Below are positions 39,308 through 47,960 of a DNA stretch of 64,000 nucleotides, in pieces. The stretch is from the NCBI GenBank assembly GCA_937908115.1, contig CALEQZ010000041.1:1-64000 (forward strand), given 5' to 3'. The notes under the pieces were generated by a model. The model saw nothing but the letters and a program-made list of their open reading frames with translations. It made no database searches and was not told where the DNA came from. The DNA is from an uncultured Alcaligenaceae bacterium (GTDB taxonomy: Bacteria > Pseudomonadota > Gammaproteobacteria > Burkholderiales > Burkholderiaceae_B). Positions within the stretch are counted from its first letter, which is position 1. Each line of letters starts with the position of its first letter. Both the position numbers and the translations under genes were made by a program.

Positions 39308-39374
39308 GCAGGGCCACGACCCTGCCCATTCTGGGACAACGCGCCGGGACGGCCCGGCTCTTCTTCACGGAGGG
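39308..39374 (+). ncRNA. Guanidine-II (mini-ykkC) riboswitch
   Basis: Two short hairpins form the class: GCAGGG/CCCTGC (39308-39325) with ACGA in its loop, and GCCGGG-ACGG-CCCGGC (39343-39358), a perfect 6-bp stem with the diagnostic ACGR tetraloop. A 17-base linker joins them. The GGAGGG ribosome site (39369-39374) follows 10 bases after the second stem. The two-hairpin ACGR layout upstream of a SugE/Gdx gene is the established mini-ykkC arrangement; guanidinium binding stabilises loop-loop contact and exposes the ribosome site. Confidence 0.85.
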
Positions 39375-39378
39375 CCGC

Positions 39379-39693
39379 ATGGCCTGGATATTTCTGGTGC
39401 TGGCAGGCCTGCTCGAAATCGTGTGGGCTTATTCGATGAAGTTGTCCGACGGCTTTACCCGCCTTGGACCGTCGGCGTTGACGATCGCGGCGATGTTGGC
39501 CAGTTTCGGCTTGCTTGCCTTGTCGATGCGGACTCTCCCCCTTGGCACGGCCTATACGGTCTGGACCGGCATCGGTGCGGTCGGCGCCTTCGTCGTGGGC
39601 GTGATCGTGCTTGGCGAGCCGGCCGGGGCATTGCGCATCATCGCCGCGGCCATGATCGTCGGCGGGTTGGTGTTGATGAAAATCGCCGCCTGA
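39379..39693 (+). CDS. gdx: Guanidinium exporter Gdx (SugE, SMR family)
   Basis: 104 residues, four membrane helices. The Gdx-branch signature WAYSMKLSDGFTRLGPS after the conserved Glu of LLEIVWAY distinguishes it from drug-exporting EmrE-like SMRs such as the one at 26.5 kb. GTAYTVWTGIGAVGAFVVG is also typical. It exports guanidinium in exchange for protons; the upstream guanidine-II riboswitch supports this directly. Convergent with the next SDR. Confidence 0.93.
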   Translation: MAWIFLVLAGLLEIVWAYSMKLSDGFTRLGPSALTIAAMLASFGLLALSMRTLPLGTAYTVWTGIGAVGAFVVGVIVLGEPAGALRIIAAAMIVGGLVLMKIAA

Positions 39694-39702
39694 GGCGGTG
39701 CC

Positions 39703-40611
39703 TCAGGTGCCGGCGGGCAGTTCCATGTCGAAGCCGGCCTTGCGCAACTCGAACTGACACTGCTCGAATCCGGTCTGGGGCACGAGCTCGCCGCGGCGGT
39801 CACGGATTTCTGCCATGCGCGCGCCGATTTGCGTGGCGGCGTCCTCGCAGTCGCCGATGAAGATGCCGGGCGTCATGGTGATGTGGGCGCTTTCGACGGC
39901 GCCTGCTCCGGCCAGCAGGATACAGCGGGTGGGCGCGTCCTCGGTGACCAGTGCGACCATCGCGGGGCTGACCAGCGACGGATCCAGGCGGGCCAAGGCT
40001 TCCGGGCTGAGTATGCCTTGCGTCATGGAGGTGGCCGCTGTCGGCGCAAGGCAGTTGACGCGGATGTCGTATTTGGCGCCTTCGAGCGCCAAGGTTTGCA
40101 TCAGGCCGACCAGCGCCATCTTGGCGGCGCTGTAGTTGGATTGGCCGAAGTTGCCGTACAGGCCGGACGAGGATGTGGTCAGGACGATGCGGCCGTAGCG
40201 CTGTGCACGCATGGTTTCCCATGCCGCCTTGATGCAGTGCACGCTGCCCATGAGGTGGACGTCCATGACCTGGCGGAATTCCTCCAGCGACATCTTGGCG
40301 AAGGTCTTGTCACGCAGGATGCCCGCATTGTTGACCAGGATGTCGATGCGCTGCCAGGCTTCGGTCACGCGGGCGACCATGTCCTGCATGGCCGCATAGT
40401 CGGTCACGTCGCCGCCCACTGCCATGGCCTGGCCGCCCCGTCGGCGAATCTCTTCGGCCACGGCATGCGCCGGCGAGCCGGCGTGCTCGCCAGATATGTC
40501 GTTGACCGCGACACGGGCCCCGTGGCGGGCCAGCTCCAGCGCGTGCGCACGGCCCAGGCCGTTGCCGGCGCCGGTGACGATGGCGATGCGCCCTTGCAGA
40601 GACTTGCTCAT
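39703..40611 (-). CDS. SDR dehydrogenase of the multifunctional beta-oxidation type
   Basis: 302 residues: TGAGNGLGRAHALELARHGARVAVND, NNAGILRDKTFAKM and YSAAKMALVGL resemble the (3R)-hydroxyacyl-CoA dehydrogenase unit of peroxisomal multifunctional enzyme type 2 and its bacterial homologues. The C-terminal part (GELVPQTGFEQ to the end) is longer than in FabG. Last gene of a minus-strand cluster behind a decayed BKACE gene, an annotated-unknown DUF1254 protein and an acyl-CoA synthetase; a role in an acyl-CoA oxidation pathway is inferred. Confidence 0.85.
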   Translation of the reverse strand: MSKSLQGRIAIVTGAGNGLGRAHALELARHGARVAVNDISGEHAGSPAHAVAEEIRRRGGQAMAVGGDVTDYAAMQDMVARVTEAWQRIDILVNNAGILRDKTFAKMSLEEFRQVMDVHLMGSVHCIKAAWETMRAQRYGRIVLTTSSSGLYGNFGQSNYSAAKMALVGLMQTLALEGAKYDIRVNCLAPTAATSMTQGILSPEALARLDPSLVSPAMVALVTEDAPTRCILLAGAGAVESAHITMTPGIFIGDCEDAATQIGARMAEIRDRRGELVPQTGFEQCQFELRKAGFDMELPAGT

Positions 40612-40633
40612 GGATGCTCCCAAGAATGTTGGA

Positions 40634-40935
40634 TCAGAACGCCACCGCGTCGCGCCCTTTGAGGCCAAGCATTGCGCGCGCTTCGTCGGGCGTGGCGACT
40701 TCCAGCGATAGCCCGGCCAGGATGCGGTGGGTCTTGGCAACTTGTTCGGCGCAGGCTGTTGCCAGCCTGCCTTTGGCCAGGTAAAGGCTGTCTTCGAGCC
40801 CGACGCGCACGTTTGCCGCCCAGGATGCCGAAGATGGCCTGGATGAACAAGGGCCCCTTGACCAGTCCCTCGTCGACGAAATGTGCCAGGTTATAGAAGT
40901 GGCCCATGTCGTAACACTCGAATTCGAAGCGCTGC
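40634..40935 (-). pseudogene. Decayed BKACE (beta-keto acid cleavage enzyme, DUF849) gene
   Basis: Two pieces in different frames match the C-terminal third of BKACE proteins: FECYDMGHFYNLAHFVDEGLVKGPLF...FGILGG (about 40815-40935) and NVRVGLEDSLYLAKG...AMLGLKGRDAVAF (40634-40812). In intact members, I recall about 50 residues lying between ILGG and GGNVRVG. Here they are fused at a GGCGGC repeat with one extra A, giving an internal deletion plus frameshift. The N-terminal two thirds are also missing. The remnant lies between two intact genes of the cluster. Confidence 0.75.
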
Positions 40936-40975
40936 CGCACCCTTGGCGCACGGGTTCGGCGCATGGCTTGCGCGC

Positions 40976-42250
40976 TCAGCCTGTGCGCCGCACCGGCGGG
41001 TAGGTGAATGTCCCTTCCAGGTGGGTCGGGCCCGGCTGGTACAGCCGTAGGACCAGGTAAAAGCCTTCTCCGGGGGGCGCAGGCAGCCAGTTGGCATCCG
41101 GCCCCGGGTCGTCGGCCTGGACGGCAATGCTCAGGCCCCCGTCGGCATCGCGCCGCAGCCCCCGCGTGCGGTCGCCGATCGAGTGCCGGCCGATAGGGTT
41201 GGCCACCAGCAGGCAGTCGCTGCGGCGGTAGAGCGTGATCGACCAAAAAGCGCCCACCTGCGGGCCGCCGCCCGGTGCAAAGCGCAGCACGTAGCGCCGC
41301 GCACCGGTCAGCGGTTCGCCGTCGGCATCCACCTCGGCCATGATGTACATCGCTTCTTCGATGCCCAGCGTGCCGATCCAGTTGCGTGCCACGCGCGCGC
41401 GTGTCAGGTAGTCGTCGCCGAAGTGTTCGCGCACCGTCACTGCCGTCGTCCAGCCTCCGCCCAAGTCCGAGGGTTGCGGGCAATCGCGCAGCCGCGTATA
41501 GACGTCGGCCAGCGCACGGGCCAGGTCCGCTGCCTCGGGCGGCCAGCCGGGCAGGGGGGCGGCCGGTGGATTGCGTGCCTGCATGGCCTGCACGACGCGC
41601 AGGTACTCCTCGGCGTTGGGCACGCCGGTGCTGCGATCCTCGACCAGCGTATCGATGCGCGCCAGCGCCGGCGTGCCGTCCGGACGGCGGATGGAGAATC
41701 GGTCCTGCAGGGCATGCACTTCGGCCAGGTCGTCGTCGTCGGGATCGACCAGGATGCGCCCGATGATCCAGACGTCGTCGCCGGGCGCGCGGATGCGGTG
41801 CATGCCCTCAGGCACGGGGCCCGTCCAGCCCGGCCCATGGACGAACACGCGCTGCGCCTGGCCGCCGGTGGTGCGCCGCCCGGCATAGGCCCAGGGGTTG
41901 GTCCAGGCATCCAGGAAGCCCAAGACCCAATAGCGGTCACCCATCTCCGGGAGGTCCAGCACCAGCGGGCCGGCCGACAGGTCCAGCCAAGCATTGGCGA
42001 ACAGCGTGTCATTGTTGGGCGTGACCACTTCGCGGTCTTCCGGGCCCCGCAGCCGCCGCGTATGTGTGAACTGGTTGACCCAGCGCATGCGCGAAGCGGG
42101 GCTGTCGCCCGCGAAACCCTGCACGGGATGCCTGCGCGCCGTATTGGTCGCGCGCATGCGCGCCATTTCGAAAATCGGCAAAGTGGCGATGACGGCCTGC
42201 TCCGCGTCGTGGGCAACGGCGCTAGCCCGCCTGGATCCGGCTTTACTCAT
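40976..42250 (-). CDS. DUF1254/DUF1214-domain protein
   Basis: 424 residues starting MSKAGSRRAS; the frame remains open upstream but this start overlaps the upstream gene's stop as ATGA. N-terminal DUF1254 (TPNNDTLFANAWLDLSAGPLVLDLPEMGDRYW) and C-terminal DUF1214 (FWSITLYRRSDCLLVANPIGRHSIGDRT) are clear. No signal peptide is visible, whereas many family members are exported. Function unknown. Translationally coupled to the CoA ligase gene. Confidence 0.88.
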   Translation of the reverse strand: MSKAGSRRASAVAHDAEQAVIATLPIFEMARMRATNTARRHPVQGFAGDSPASRMRWVNQFTHTRRLRGPEDREVVTPNNDTLFANAWLDLSAGPLVLDLPEMGDRYWVLGFLDAWTNPWAYAGRRTTGGQAQRVFVHGPGWTGPVPEGMHRIRAPGDDVWIIGRILVDPDDDDLAEVHALQDRFSIRRPDGTPALARIDTLVEDRSTGVPNAEEYLRVVQAMQARNPPAAPLPGWPPEAADLARALADVYTRLRDCPQPSDLGGGWTTAVTVREHFGDDYLTRARVARNWIGTLGIEEAMYIMAEVDADGEPLTGARRYVLRFAPGGGPQVGAFWSITLYRRSDCLLVANPIGRHSIGDRTRGLRRDADGGLSIAVQADDPGPDANWLPAPPGEGFYLVLRLYQPGPTHLEGTFTYPPVRRTG

Positions 42251-44403
42251 GGTTGTAAATCCTGTTCGATCCGTGGTTGGGATGGCGAGGCCTGCGCGGG
42301 TACCGCGCGCGTCTGCAGCACCGCGTCCAGCGCGCACCCGCCCTGGCCAGCCGGCAGCACGACGAAAGGGTTGATTTCCACCGCTTCCAGCGCATCGCCG
42401 GCCGATAGCGCAAACTGCGACAGCCGCACGATGGCCTGGGCAAGCGCATCGACATCGGCGGCTGGTGCGCCGCGATAGCCGTAAAGCAGGGGCGCGGTCT
42501 TGAGCTCCCCGATCATTTCCCGCGCCTGTGCCAGGTCCACCGGTGCCAGGCGCAGCGATACGTCACCCAGCAATTCGACGTTGACGCCACCCGTGCCCAG
42601 CATGACGACGACGCCCAAGGCCGGGTCGCGTCGGGCGCCGAGGATGCATTCGATCCCACCGTGCACCATGGCCGACACGATTGCGCCGTCGATGCGCGCG
42701 CCAGGCACCCGACGGGCTGCTGCAGCCGTGACGCTGTCGTAGGCCGCGGCTGCCTCGGCCTCGTCGCGCACGTCGAGCGCGACCCCGCCGACATCGCTCT
42801 TGTGCAGGATGTCCGCCGACAGCACCTTGACCGCCACCGGGAAACCGACCTCGCGGGCGGCGGCCGCCGCCTGCTCGCGGGATCGCACGCGCCGCATGGC
42901 CGGCGCGGCGATGCCGGCCTGGCGCAGCAGGTCGATGGCGTCTGCCTCGTTGCATGACATTGCGGGAAGGGGGGTGGCCTGCGTGGCAGCCTGTGTCACC
43001 GAGGGCAGGCTGCTTGCGCTGTCTTGCCGGTTTCTGAAGAACGCCATGGCGGCCAGCATGCGGATGGCGCGCGCCGGGTCGGCAAAGCACAGCGCGCCGT
43101 CGGCCCCCAGGGCCTGGTGCTGCGCTGCCGGCACCTGCGCGCCGAATATCACTAGCCGGCCCGGGTAGTCGCGCCGCAGATCACGGGCCAGTTGCCGCAG
43201 GACATCCTGCATGGCCGGGGTCGAGCCGAACGCGGCGAGGAATATGAGCAGGCTGCCGCAATCGGCCTCGCCCAGCATGGCACGGGCGGCCATCTCGAGC
43301 AGTCCGGGTTCGGCGGTGACCTGGCCGGTCAGGTCCACCGGGTTGCGCGTCGCGGCCAGCGGCACGCACGCCCGTATGCGATCCTGCACGGCAGGCGGCA
43401 GCTCGGGGACGCACAAGCCTGCCTGTGCCGCTTCGTCGGCCATCATGACGCCCACGCCACCGGAAACCGTCAGCAGCCCGACCCGCGGATTTGCCGGCAG
43501 GCCGGCCACCGCCAGGCCATGGGCGACGTCGAAGAACTCCTCTATCGTGCGGGCGCGCCAGGCGCCGTGCTGGCGAAACAGGGCGTCGTAGGCGGCGTCG
43601 TCGCCTGCCAGCGCCGCGGTGTGCGAGGCTGCGGCAAGTGCGCCCAGTTCCGTGCGTCCGACTTTGACGATGACCACCGGCTTGCCGGCTGCACGCGCCA
43701 GCTCCAGCGCGTGCCTGAGCCGATCGCCGTCGCGGCACCCTTCCAAGTACGCCATGATGACCTGCGTGGCAGGGTCCTGCGCCATCCAGGCGATGCAGTC
43801 GGCCACGGTAATGTCGGATTCGTTGCCAGTAGTGATCCAGGCCGATAGCCCCACGCCGCGTTCGCGCGCCATGCCATAGGCATAGGCCCCGAATGCGCCG
43901 CTTTGGCTGACGATGCCCACTTTTCCAGTACGTGCCCGCCCAGTGGAGACGACGGGCGAAAAGGTGGCGTAGACCGACCGGGCCACATTCATGAAGCCCA
44001 GGCAGTTGGGGCCAAGCAGGCGGATGCCGGCCGCGCGCGCCTTGGCGGCCAAGCACTGCTGCGCCGCTTCGCCCTGCGCTCCGGTTTCCGCAAAGCCTGC
44101 AGAGAACATGACGATGTTGCGCACGCCCGCGGCGATGGCGTCATCCAATGCCGGGTCTGTGCGTGCGGCAGGCACGGCGAAGATGGCCAGGTCGATCGGA
44201 CGGCCGACCGCCTGCAGCGATGCATAGGCGCGGCGGCCTTCGATCTGCTCGGCGGCGGGGTTGATCGGATAGATTTCGCCGGCGTAGCCCTGGTGCACCA
44301 GATAGCGCACCGGTACCGCTCCGACCTTGTCCGGGCGGGACGAGGCACCCACGATGGCGATGGAACCGGGTGAAAGAAAGGAATCGAGGTCTGGAAAGTC
44401 CAT
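42247..44403 (-). CDS. ADP-forming acyl-CoA synthetase (acetate-CoA ligase family)
   Basis: 718 residues, fused alpha-beta form. The alpha half has a CoA-binding Rossmann domain (SIAIVGASSRPDKVGAVPVRYL), LGPNCLGFMNVA and SQSGAFGAYA, and the ASHTAALAGDDAAYDALFRQHG ligase segment; the beta half (about 490-700) is an ATP-grasp domain with GFPVAVKVLSADILHKSDVGGVALDV and MVHGGIECILGARRDPALG. It activates a carboxylate with ATP and CoA. The start at 44403 is MDFPDLDSFLSPGS. First structural gene after the LysR gene, 70 bases away. Confidence 0.92.
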   Translation of the reverse strand: MDFPDLDSFLSPGSIAIVGASSRPDKVGAVPVRYLVHQGYAGEIYPINPAAEQIEGRRAYASLQAVGRPIDLAIFAVPAARTDPALDDAIAAGVRNIVMFSAGFAETGAQGEAAQQCLAAKARAAGIRLLGPNCLGFMNVARSVYATFSPVVSTGRARTGKVGIVSQSGAFGAYAYGMARERGVGLSAWITTGNESDITVADCIAWMAQDPATQVIMAYLEGCRDGDRLRHALELARAAGKPVVIVKVGRTELGALAAASHTAALAGDDAAYDALFRQHGAWRARTIEEFFDVAHGLAVAGLPANPRVGLLTVSGGVGVMMADEAAQAGLCVPELPPAVQDRIRACVPLAATRNPVDLTGQVTAEPGLLEMAARAMLGEADCGSLLIFLAAFGSTPAMQDVLRQLARDLRRDYPGRLVIFGAQVPAAQHQALGADGALCFADPARAIRMLAAMAFFRNRQDSASSLPSVTQAATQATPLPAMSCNEADAIDLLRQAGIAAPAMRRVRSREQAAAAAREVGFPVAVKVLSADILHKSDVGGVALDVRDEAEAAAAYDSVTAAAARRVPGARIDGAIVSAMVHGGIECILGARRDPALGVVVMLGTGGVNVELLGDVSLRLAPVDLAQAREMIGELKTAPLLYGYRGAPAADVDALAQAIVRLSQFALSAGDALEAVEINPFVVLPAGQGGCALDAVLQTRAVPAQASPSQPRIEQDLQP

Positions 44404-44473
44404 GCAGCGGGCAAAGCGTGTACGCGCCGCGCACGGCGGCCGCCCACGGCCCCTGGCGCGCAACGCTGGCCTG

Positions 44474-45496
44474 TCAAGATACTGGCCGCCCGTCTATCGG
44501 ACAAGACGATTTTTCTGTGGAATCTATAAGCTGATCTTGTTTATCGGCGGGCAACCCTGGCCGGTCGCCGGGGGCGCGGCAGAGTCGGCGTCGATCCTTC
44601 TTCGCGCCATGCGCAGCGGCTTCCAAGGCGAAGTCCAGGAAGCTTTCCACCGCCGGCGACAGGAAGTCGCGATGGCGGGTATAGACGGCGATGCGCCAGG
44701 TGATCGTGGGGTGTCGCAAGGGCAGGAAGGCCAGCCCGAAACCCTCGACCAGCGAGCGCGCCATCGACGGGCAGATGACGTAGCCTGCACGCACGCGCAG
44801 CATCGACAGCGCCGTGTTGACCCGATGCACCTGCACCACGTCGGTAGGATGGTGACGCGCCGGCACTTTGCTCAGCACGTTCAGCGCCAGGTTAGGCATG
44901 TAATTGACCAGCGGCCGCTGGCGCAGATCCTTCCAGCCGACCGATGCGCCGGCTGCAAGGGGGTCATCGCGACGCAGCGCCGCCCACAGCGGATCGGCGC
45001 GGATGGTGCGTACTTCCAGCGACTCATCCGGCGGCACGCCTGCCGGGCCGAAGCCCACGTCGGCACGGCCGCTATGCAGGGCCGACAGCACTTGCTCGAT
45101 GGGTACGTCGTCGAAGCGCACGTCGATGCCCGGATGGCGGCGCTCGTAGTCGGCGATGAGTTCGGGCAGCAGCGTGCAGGACAAAGGCTCCGGGGCAGCG
45201 ACGCGTACTACGCCGCGGCGCAGCGCCTTTAGCTGCATGACACTGTCGAGCGCTTCCTCCAGGTCAGCCAGCACGCGCCTGACCATGGGTTCGAAGGCAG
45301 CGCCGACCACCGAGGCGCTGACGCTTCGGGTGTTGCGGTCGAGCAGGCGCACCCCAAGCCGGTTCTCCAGCTCCTTGACCAGACCGCTGAGCGCGGCTTG
45401 GGAGAGATGCATGGCGTTGGCCGCTTCCGAAAAGCTGCCGCATTCCAGCACCGCGATGAAGGCGCGCAACTGTCTGAGGGTGACTTCCAATGCCAC
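44474..45496 (-). CDS. LysR-family regulator of the acyl-CoA cluster
   Basis: 340 residues, GTG start at 45496 behind an AAGGAG site. HTH: LRQLRAFIAVLECGSFSEAANAMHLSQAALSGLVKELE; substrate domain follows. The last 40 residues after the domain are a basic, low-complexity extension. It lies upstream of the CoA-ligase/DUF1254/SDR genes on the same strand and divergent from a Bug receptor, so it probably controls both sides. Confidence 0.9.
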   Translation of the reverse strand: MALEVTLRQLRAFIAVLECGSFSEAANAMHLSQAALSGLVKELENRLGVRLLDRNTRSVSASVVGAAFEPMVRRVLADLEEALDSVMQLKALRRGVVRVAAPEPLSCTLLPELIADYERRHPGIDVRFDDVPIEQVLSALHSGRADVGFGPAGVPPDESLEVRTIRADPLWAALRRDDPLAAGASVGWKDLRQRPLVNYMPNLALNVLSKVPARHHPTDVVQVHRVNTALSMLRVRAGYVICPSMARSLVEGFGLAFLPLRHPTITWRIAVYTRHRDFLSPAVESFLDFALEAAAHGAKKDRRRLCRAPGDRPGLPADKQDQLIDSTEKSSCPIDGRPVS

Positions 45497-45640
45497 GGAT
45501 CATCTCCTTCGCCACAAGGCGCTGCCAGGCTTGATTTATAACCTGGGACTTTAAGTATTCAATAAATCTAAAATTGTTCCTATAAGGGGCACCATCTATC
45601 ATCATCTCCGGGCGTGTGCGCCGGATGCTGTTCCGGGGTG

Positions 45641-45680
45641 CGGATCGCACCACATATCAACGGATCGCACCACATATCAA
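45641..45680. repeat. Exact 20-bp tandem duplication upstream of a Bug gene
   Basis: CGGATCGCACCACATATCAA occurs twice head-to-tail (45641-45660 and 45661-45680), 13 bases before the ribosome site of the Bug gene. It lies in the leader or promoter of that gene, in the LysR-Bug divergent interval (45497-45703). Confidence 0.97.
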
Positions 45681-45703
45681 ATAAGAACGCTCAGGAGACA
45701 ATC

Positions 45704-46684
45704 GTGAAAATCAACCGACGCACGCTGCTGGGTGCGGCCGCCGCGGGTTTTTGCGCCGGCCTGGCCCCGCGCGTTTTTGCGCTGGCCGACTGGCCCGCGC
45801 GTCCCGTCAAGATCGTCTCGCCGTATGGGGCCGGCGGTCCGAGCGATTTTTCGGCGCGCTTGTTCGGCGAGTACCTGGCCGCCAGGCTGGGCCAGCCGTT
45901 CATCGTCGAGAACAAGGCCGGTGCTGGTACGCGAGTGGCCAACGAAATGGTCGCGCAGGCCGAAGGCGACGGCTACACCATCTTGTATGCGGCAGCGCCC
46001 TACGCGACGCTGGAGTCGCTGTACGGCAAACTCGGCTACGACCCGAAAACCGATCTGCTGCCCGTGGCCATGGCAGCGACCGTTCCGCTTTTTCTCATCG
46101 TCAACGCGCAGCTGCCGGTAAGCAACGTCAAGGAGCTGGTCGCCTATGCCACGTCGCAGCCCAATGGGCTGACCTTGGGGTCGCCTGGCGTCGGGTCGCA
46201 GCCTCACTTGGCCGCGGAGCTGCTGCTGCGCGATGCCGGCGTCAAGGGGCTGGTCGTGCAATACCGCGGCGATGCGCCGGCCTACACCGACCTGCTGGCA
46301 GGGCGCTTGGACGGCACCCTGACGGCCATCGCGGCGGCCTTACCCCACGTGCAAAGCGGCAAGCTGCGCGTGCTGGGTGTGGCCGCGGCCGAGCGCAGCG
46401 CCATCTACCCGGATGCGCCGACGTTGCGCGAGCAGGGTCTACCCAGCGTCGTGGCCGCGGGCTGGTATGGGTTCATGGTGCCGGCCGGTACCCCCCAGGC
46501 CGTCATCGAACGCCTGGGTGGCGAAATCAACCGGGCGTTGGCCGATCCAGGCTTCAAGCAAAAGCTGCTGGACAAAGGCATAGAACCCTTTCCCGGCACC
46601 TCTGCCGAATTCGGCCGCTTCATCCAGTCCGAGATGGACAAATGGGGCGCGGTCATCAAGCAGGCTGGCATACGCGGGCAGTGA
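45704..46684 (+). CDS. Bug/TctC-family tripartite tricarboxylate receptor, orphan
   Basis: 326-residue periplasmic solute-binding protein. GTG start at 45704 with AGGAG six bases upstream (45693-45697). The N-terminus KINRRTLLGAAAAGFCAGLAPRVFA has a twin-arginine, so Tat export is possible. Family blocks: WPARPVKIVSPYGAGGPSDFSARLFG, FIVENKAGAGTRVANEMVA, and VQYRGDAPAYTDLLAGRLDG. No TctA/TctB membrane genes are near, as in most Bordetella Bug proteins. The ligand is likely a carboxylate linked to the divergent CoA-ligase cluster (inference). Confidence 0.9.
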   Translation: MKINRRTLLGAAAAGFCAGLAPRVFALADWPARPVKIVSPYGAGGPSDFSARLFGEYLAARLGQPFIVENKAGAGTRVANEMVAQAEGDGYTILYAAAPYATLESLYGKLGYDPKTDLLPVAMAATVPLFLIVNAQLPVSNVKELVAYATSQPNGLTLGSPGVGSQPHLAAELLLRDAGVKGLVVQYRGDAPAYTDLLAGRLDGTLTAIAAALPHVQSGKLRVLGVAAAERSAIYPDAPTLREQGLPSVVAAGWYGFMVPAGTPQAVIERLGGEINRALADPGFKQKLLDKGIEPFPGTSAEFGRFIQSEMDKWGAVIKQAGIRGQ

Positions 46685-46810
46685 CGCAGCCGGCGGGCCC
46701 GGATTCTCGGCGGTGTTCGCATTGGCTGGCCAGAAGGTGTCGTCTGCGCGGATTTCATAAGGGATTGGCGACCCCAGCGTGGGCGCCGCATGCATCCTTG
46801 CGCCCGCGGC

Positions 46811-47557
46811 TTAGGCTGGCATCGGCAGCCGGCCTTCGTGCAGGAAGGCTTCGATCGGAAAGGTCACGACATCCGGGCCGTTGGCCGGCTTGAACGACAC
46901 CGCCCGCGCGCTGGCCTGGCACAGCCACTGGCTCATGTCGCGGGGGCGCTTCTGCGTCAGTGCCTGCAGCGTGAACAGGCCGACGCAATGCCCGCCACGA
47001 GGGTCCCGGGCCGATACGTACTCGAACGCTTGTACGCCTGCCTCGCGCATGGCCGTGCCCAGGGCCTGCGTGGCGTCGTAGCGCGCGGGATGGGCCAGCT
47101 GCGCGCGGTGCGCGTCGAAGGGCGGCTCGTGCAGCCGCACGCCGCGCGCGGTCTTGTAGCTGGCCGAGAACAAGGTGTGCTGGCTGATCATCTGGTCCTT
47201 GGGCGCGGGCGCGGCCATGGCATGCCAGAACACGAAACGATAGTAGGCGGACTCGGCCAGCGTGGTGTGCACGCTGCAGCCGCCGTAGAGGATACCGGGT
47301 TCGTGCGTGCGCCCGAACCGTGACCCCCACGGCAGTGGCGGGTAGCGAAATGGCGTCTTGAGCAGGTAGTGGTAGCCCTTGCCGTCTTCGGGGTAGGGCG
47401 GCTTGACCGCGTCGATCATCGATTCCAGGACGGCCTGCTCTTCCAGTGTATCGACGTAGCTCAGCGTGGCGATCTGCTCTTGGCTTTCGACTAGCCGGTA
47501 GAGCACGCCGGCAATGGGGCCGATGTGGCGGTGTCCTTGGCAGGCGCGCCAGATCAT
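46811..47557 (-). CDS. RES-domain toxin
   Basis: 248 residues. The RES fold is marked by an early Arg (GVLYRLVES), the Glu-containing HTTLAESAYYRF and a downstream conserved Ser region (SASYKTARG); RES toxins degrade or modify NAD+ by ADP-ribosyl-type chemistry. The ATG at 47557 overlaps the antitoxin stop (TGATG), typical of antitoxin-first type II operons. The substrate is a family inference. Confidence 0.85.
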   Translation of the reverse strand: MIWRACQGHRHIGPIAGVLYRLVESQEQIATLSYVDTLEEQAVLESMIDAVKPPYPEDGKGYHYLLKTPFRYPPLPWGSRFGRTHEPGILYGGCSVHTTLAESAYYRFVFWHAMAAPAPKDQMISQHTLFSASYKTARGVRLHEPPFDAHRAQLAHPARYDATQALGTAMREAGVQAFEYVSARDPRGGHCVGLFTLQALTQKRPRDMSQWLCQASARAVSFKPANGPDVVTFPIEAFLHEGRLPMPA

Positions 47558-47928
47558 CAGACCTTGCCCCGGATCGCGTCGGCAAAGCGCAGCACCGTCA
47601 TCAGGCCTTCGATGCTTTCGATCTGCCGGGCAGGGATGCCGCCAGTGACCGTGTTGGGCGTTCGCATGAAGTGGCGCATCCACTCCACGTCGCCGCCGGT
47701 CAGCGCGTACAGCGCGCGCGCCAGCCGCACCAACAGCAAGGCGAGTTCGCCCTGCTTGGAAGCGGGGTCTAGCGACATGCTTTGCTTGAGCCGGCTGACC
47801 GCCGTGCGGTGTATGCCCAGCACGGCGGCCAGGTCGGCCTGGCGCAGCCCGAGTTGGTCGGCTGCCCGCAGCACCGCCTTGGCCAGTACGGCGTCCGGGG
47901 AAGGACTGGGTCGGGTCAAGGCGGTCAT
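47557..47928 (-). CDS. Xre/MbcA/ParS-type antitoxin
   Basis: 123 residues starting MTALTRPSPSPD at 47928. The N-terminal part is an HTH (AADQLGLRQADLAAVLGIHRTAVSRLKQSM) and the C-terminal part is the MbcA/ParS toxin-binding domain (LLVRLARALYALTGGDVEWMRHFMRTPNTVTGG). It neutralises the RES toxin and should bind the palindrome upstream. A GTG at 47958 would coincide with the predicted transcript start and is rejected. Confidence 0.88.
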   Translation of the reverse strand: MTALTRPSPSPDAVLAKAVLRAADQLGLRQADLAAVLGIHRTAVSRLKQSMSLDPASKQGELALLLVRLARALYALTGGDVEWMRHFMRTPNTVTGGIPARQIESIEGLMTVLRFADAIRGKV

Positions 47929-47960
47929 GGCGGACGTCAAGGGATGTTCATAACGCACAT

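Noticed and set aside
39308..39325. Hairpin as a simple terminator of the sensor kinase gene
   Set aside because: No U-run follows, and with the second ACGG hairpin and the Gdx gene it fits the guanidine-II aptamer.
47929..47958. Longer antitoxin from the GTG at 47958
   Set aside because: The start codon coincides with the predicted transcript start and has no ribosome site; ATG 47928 fits better.
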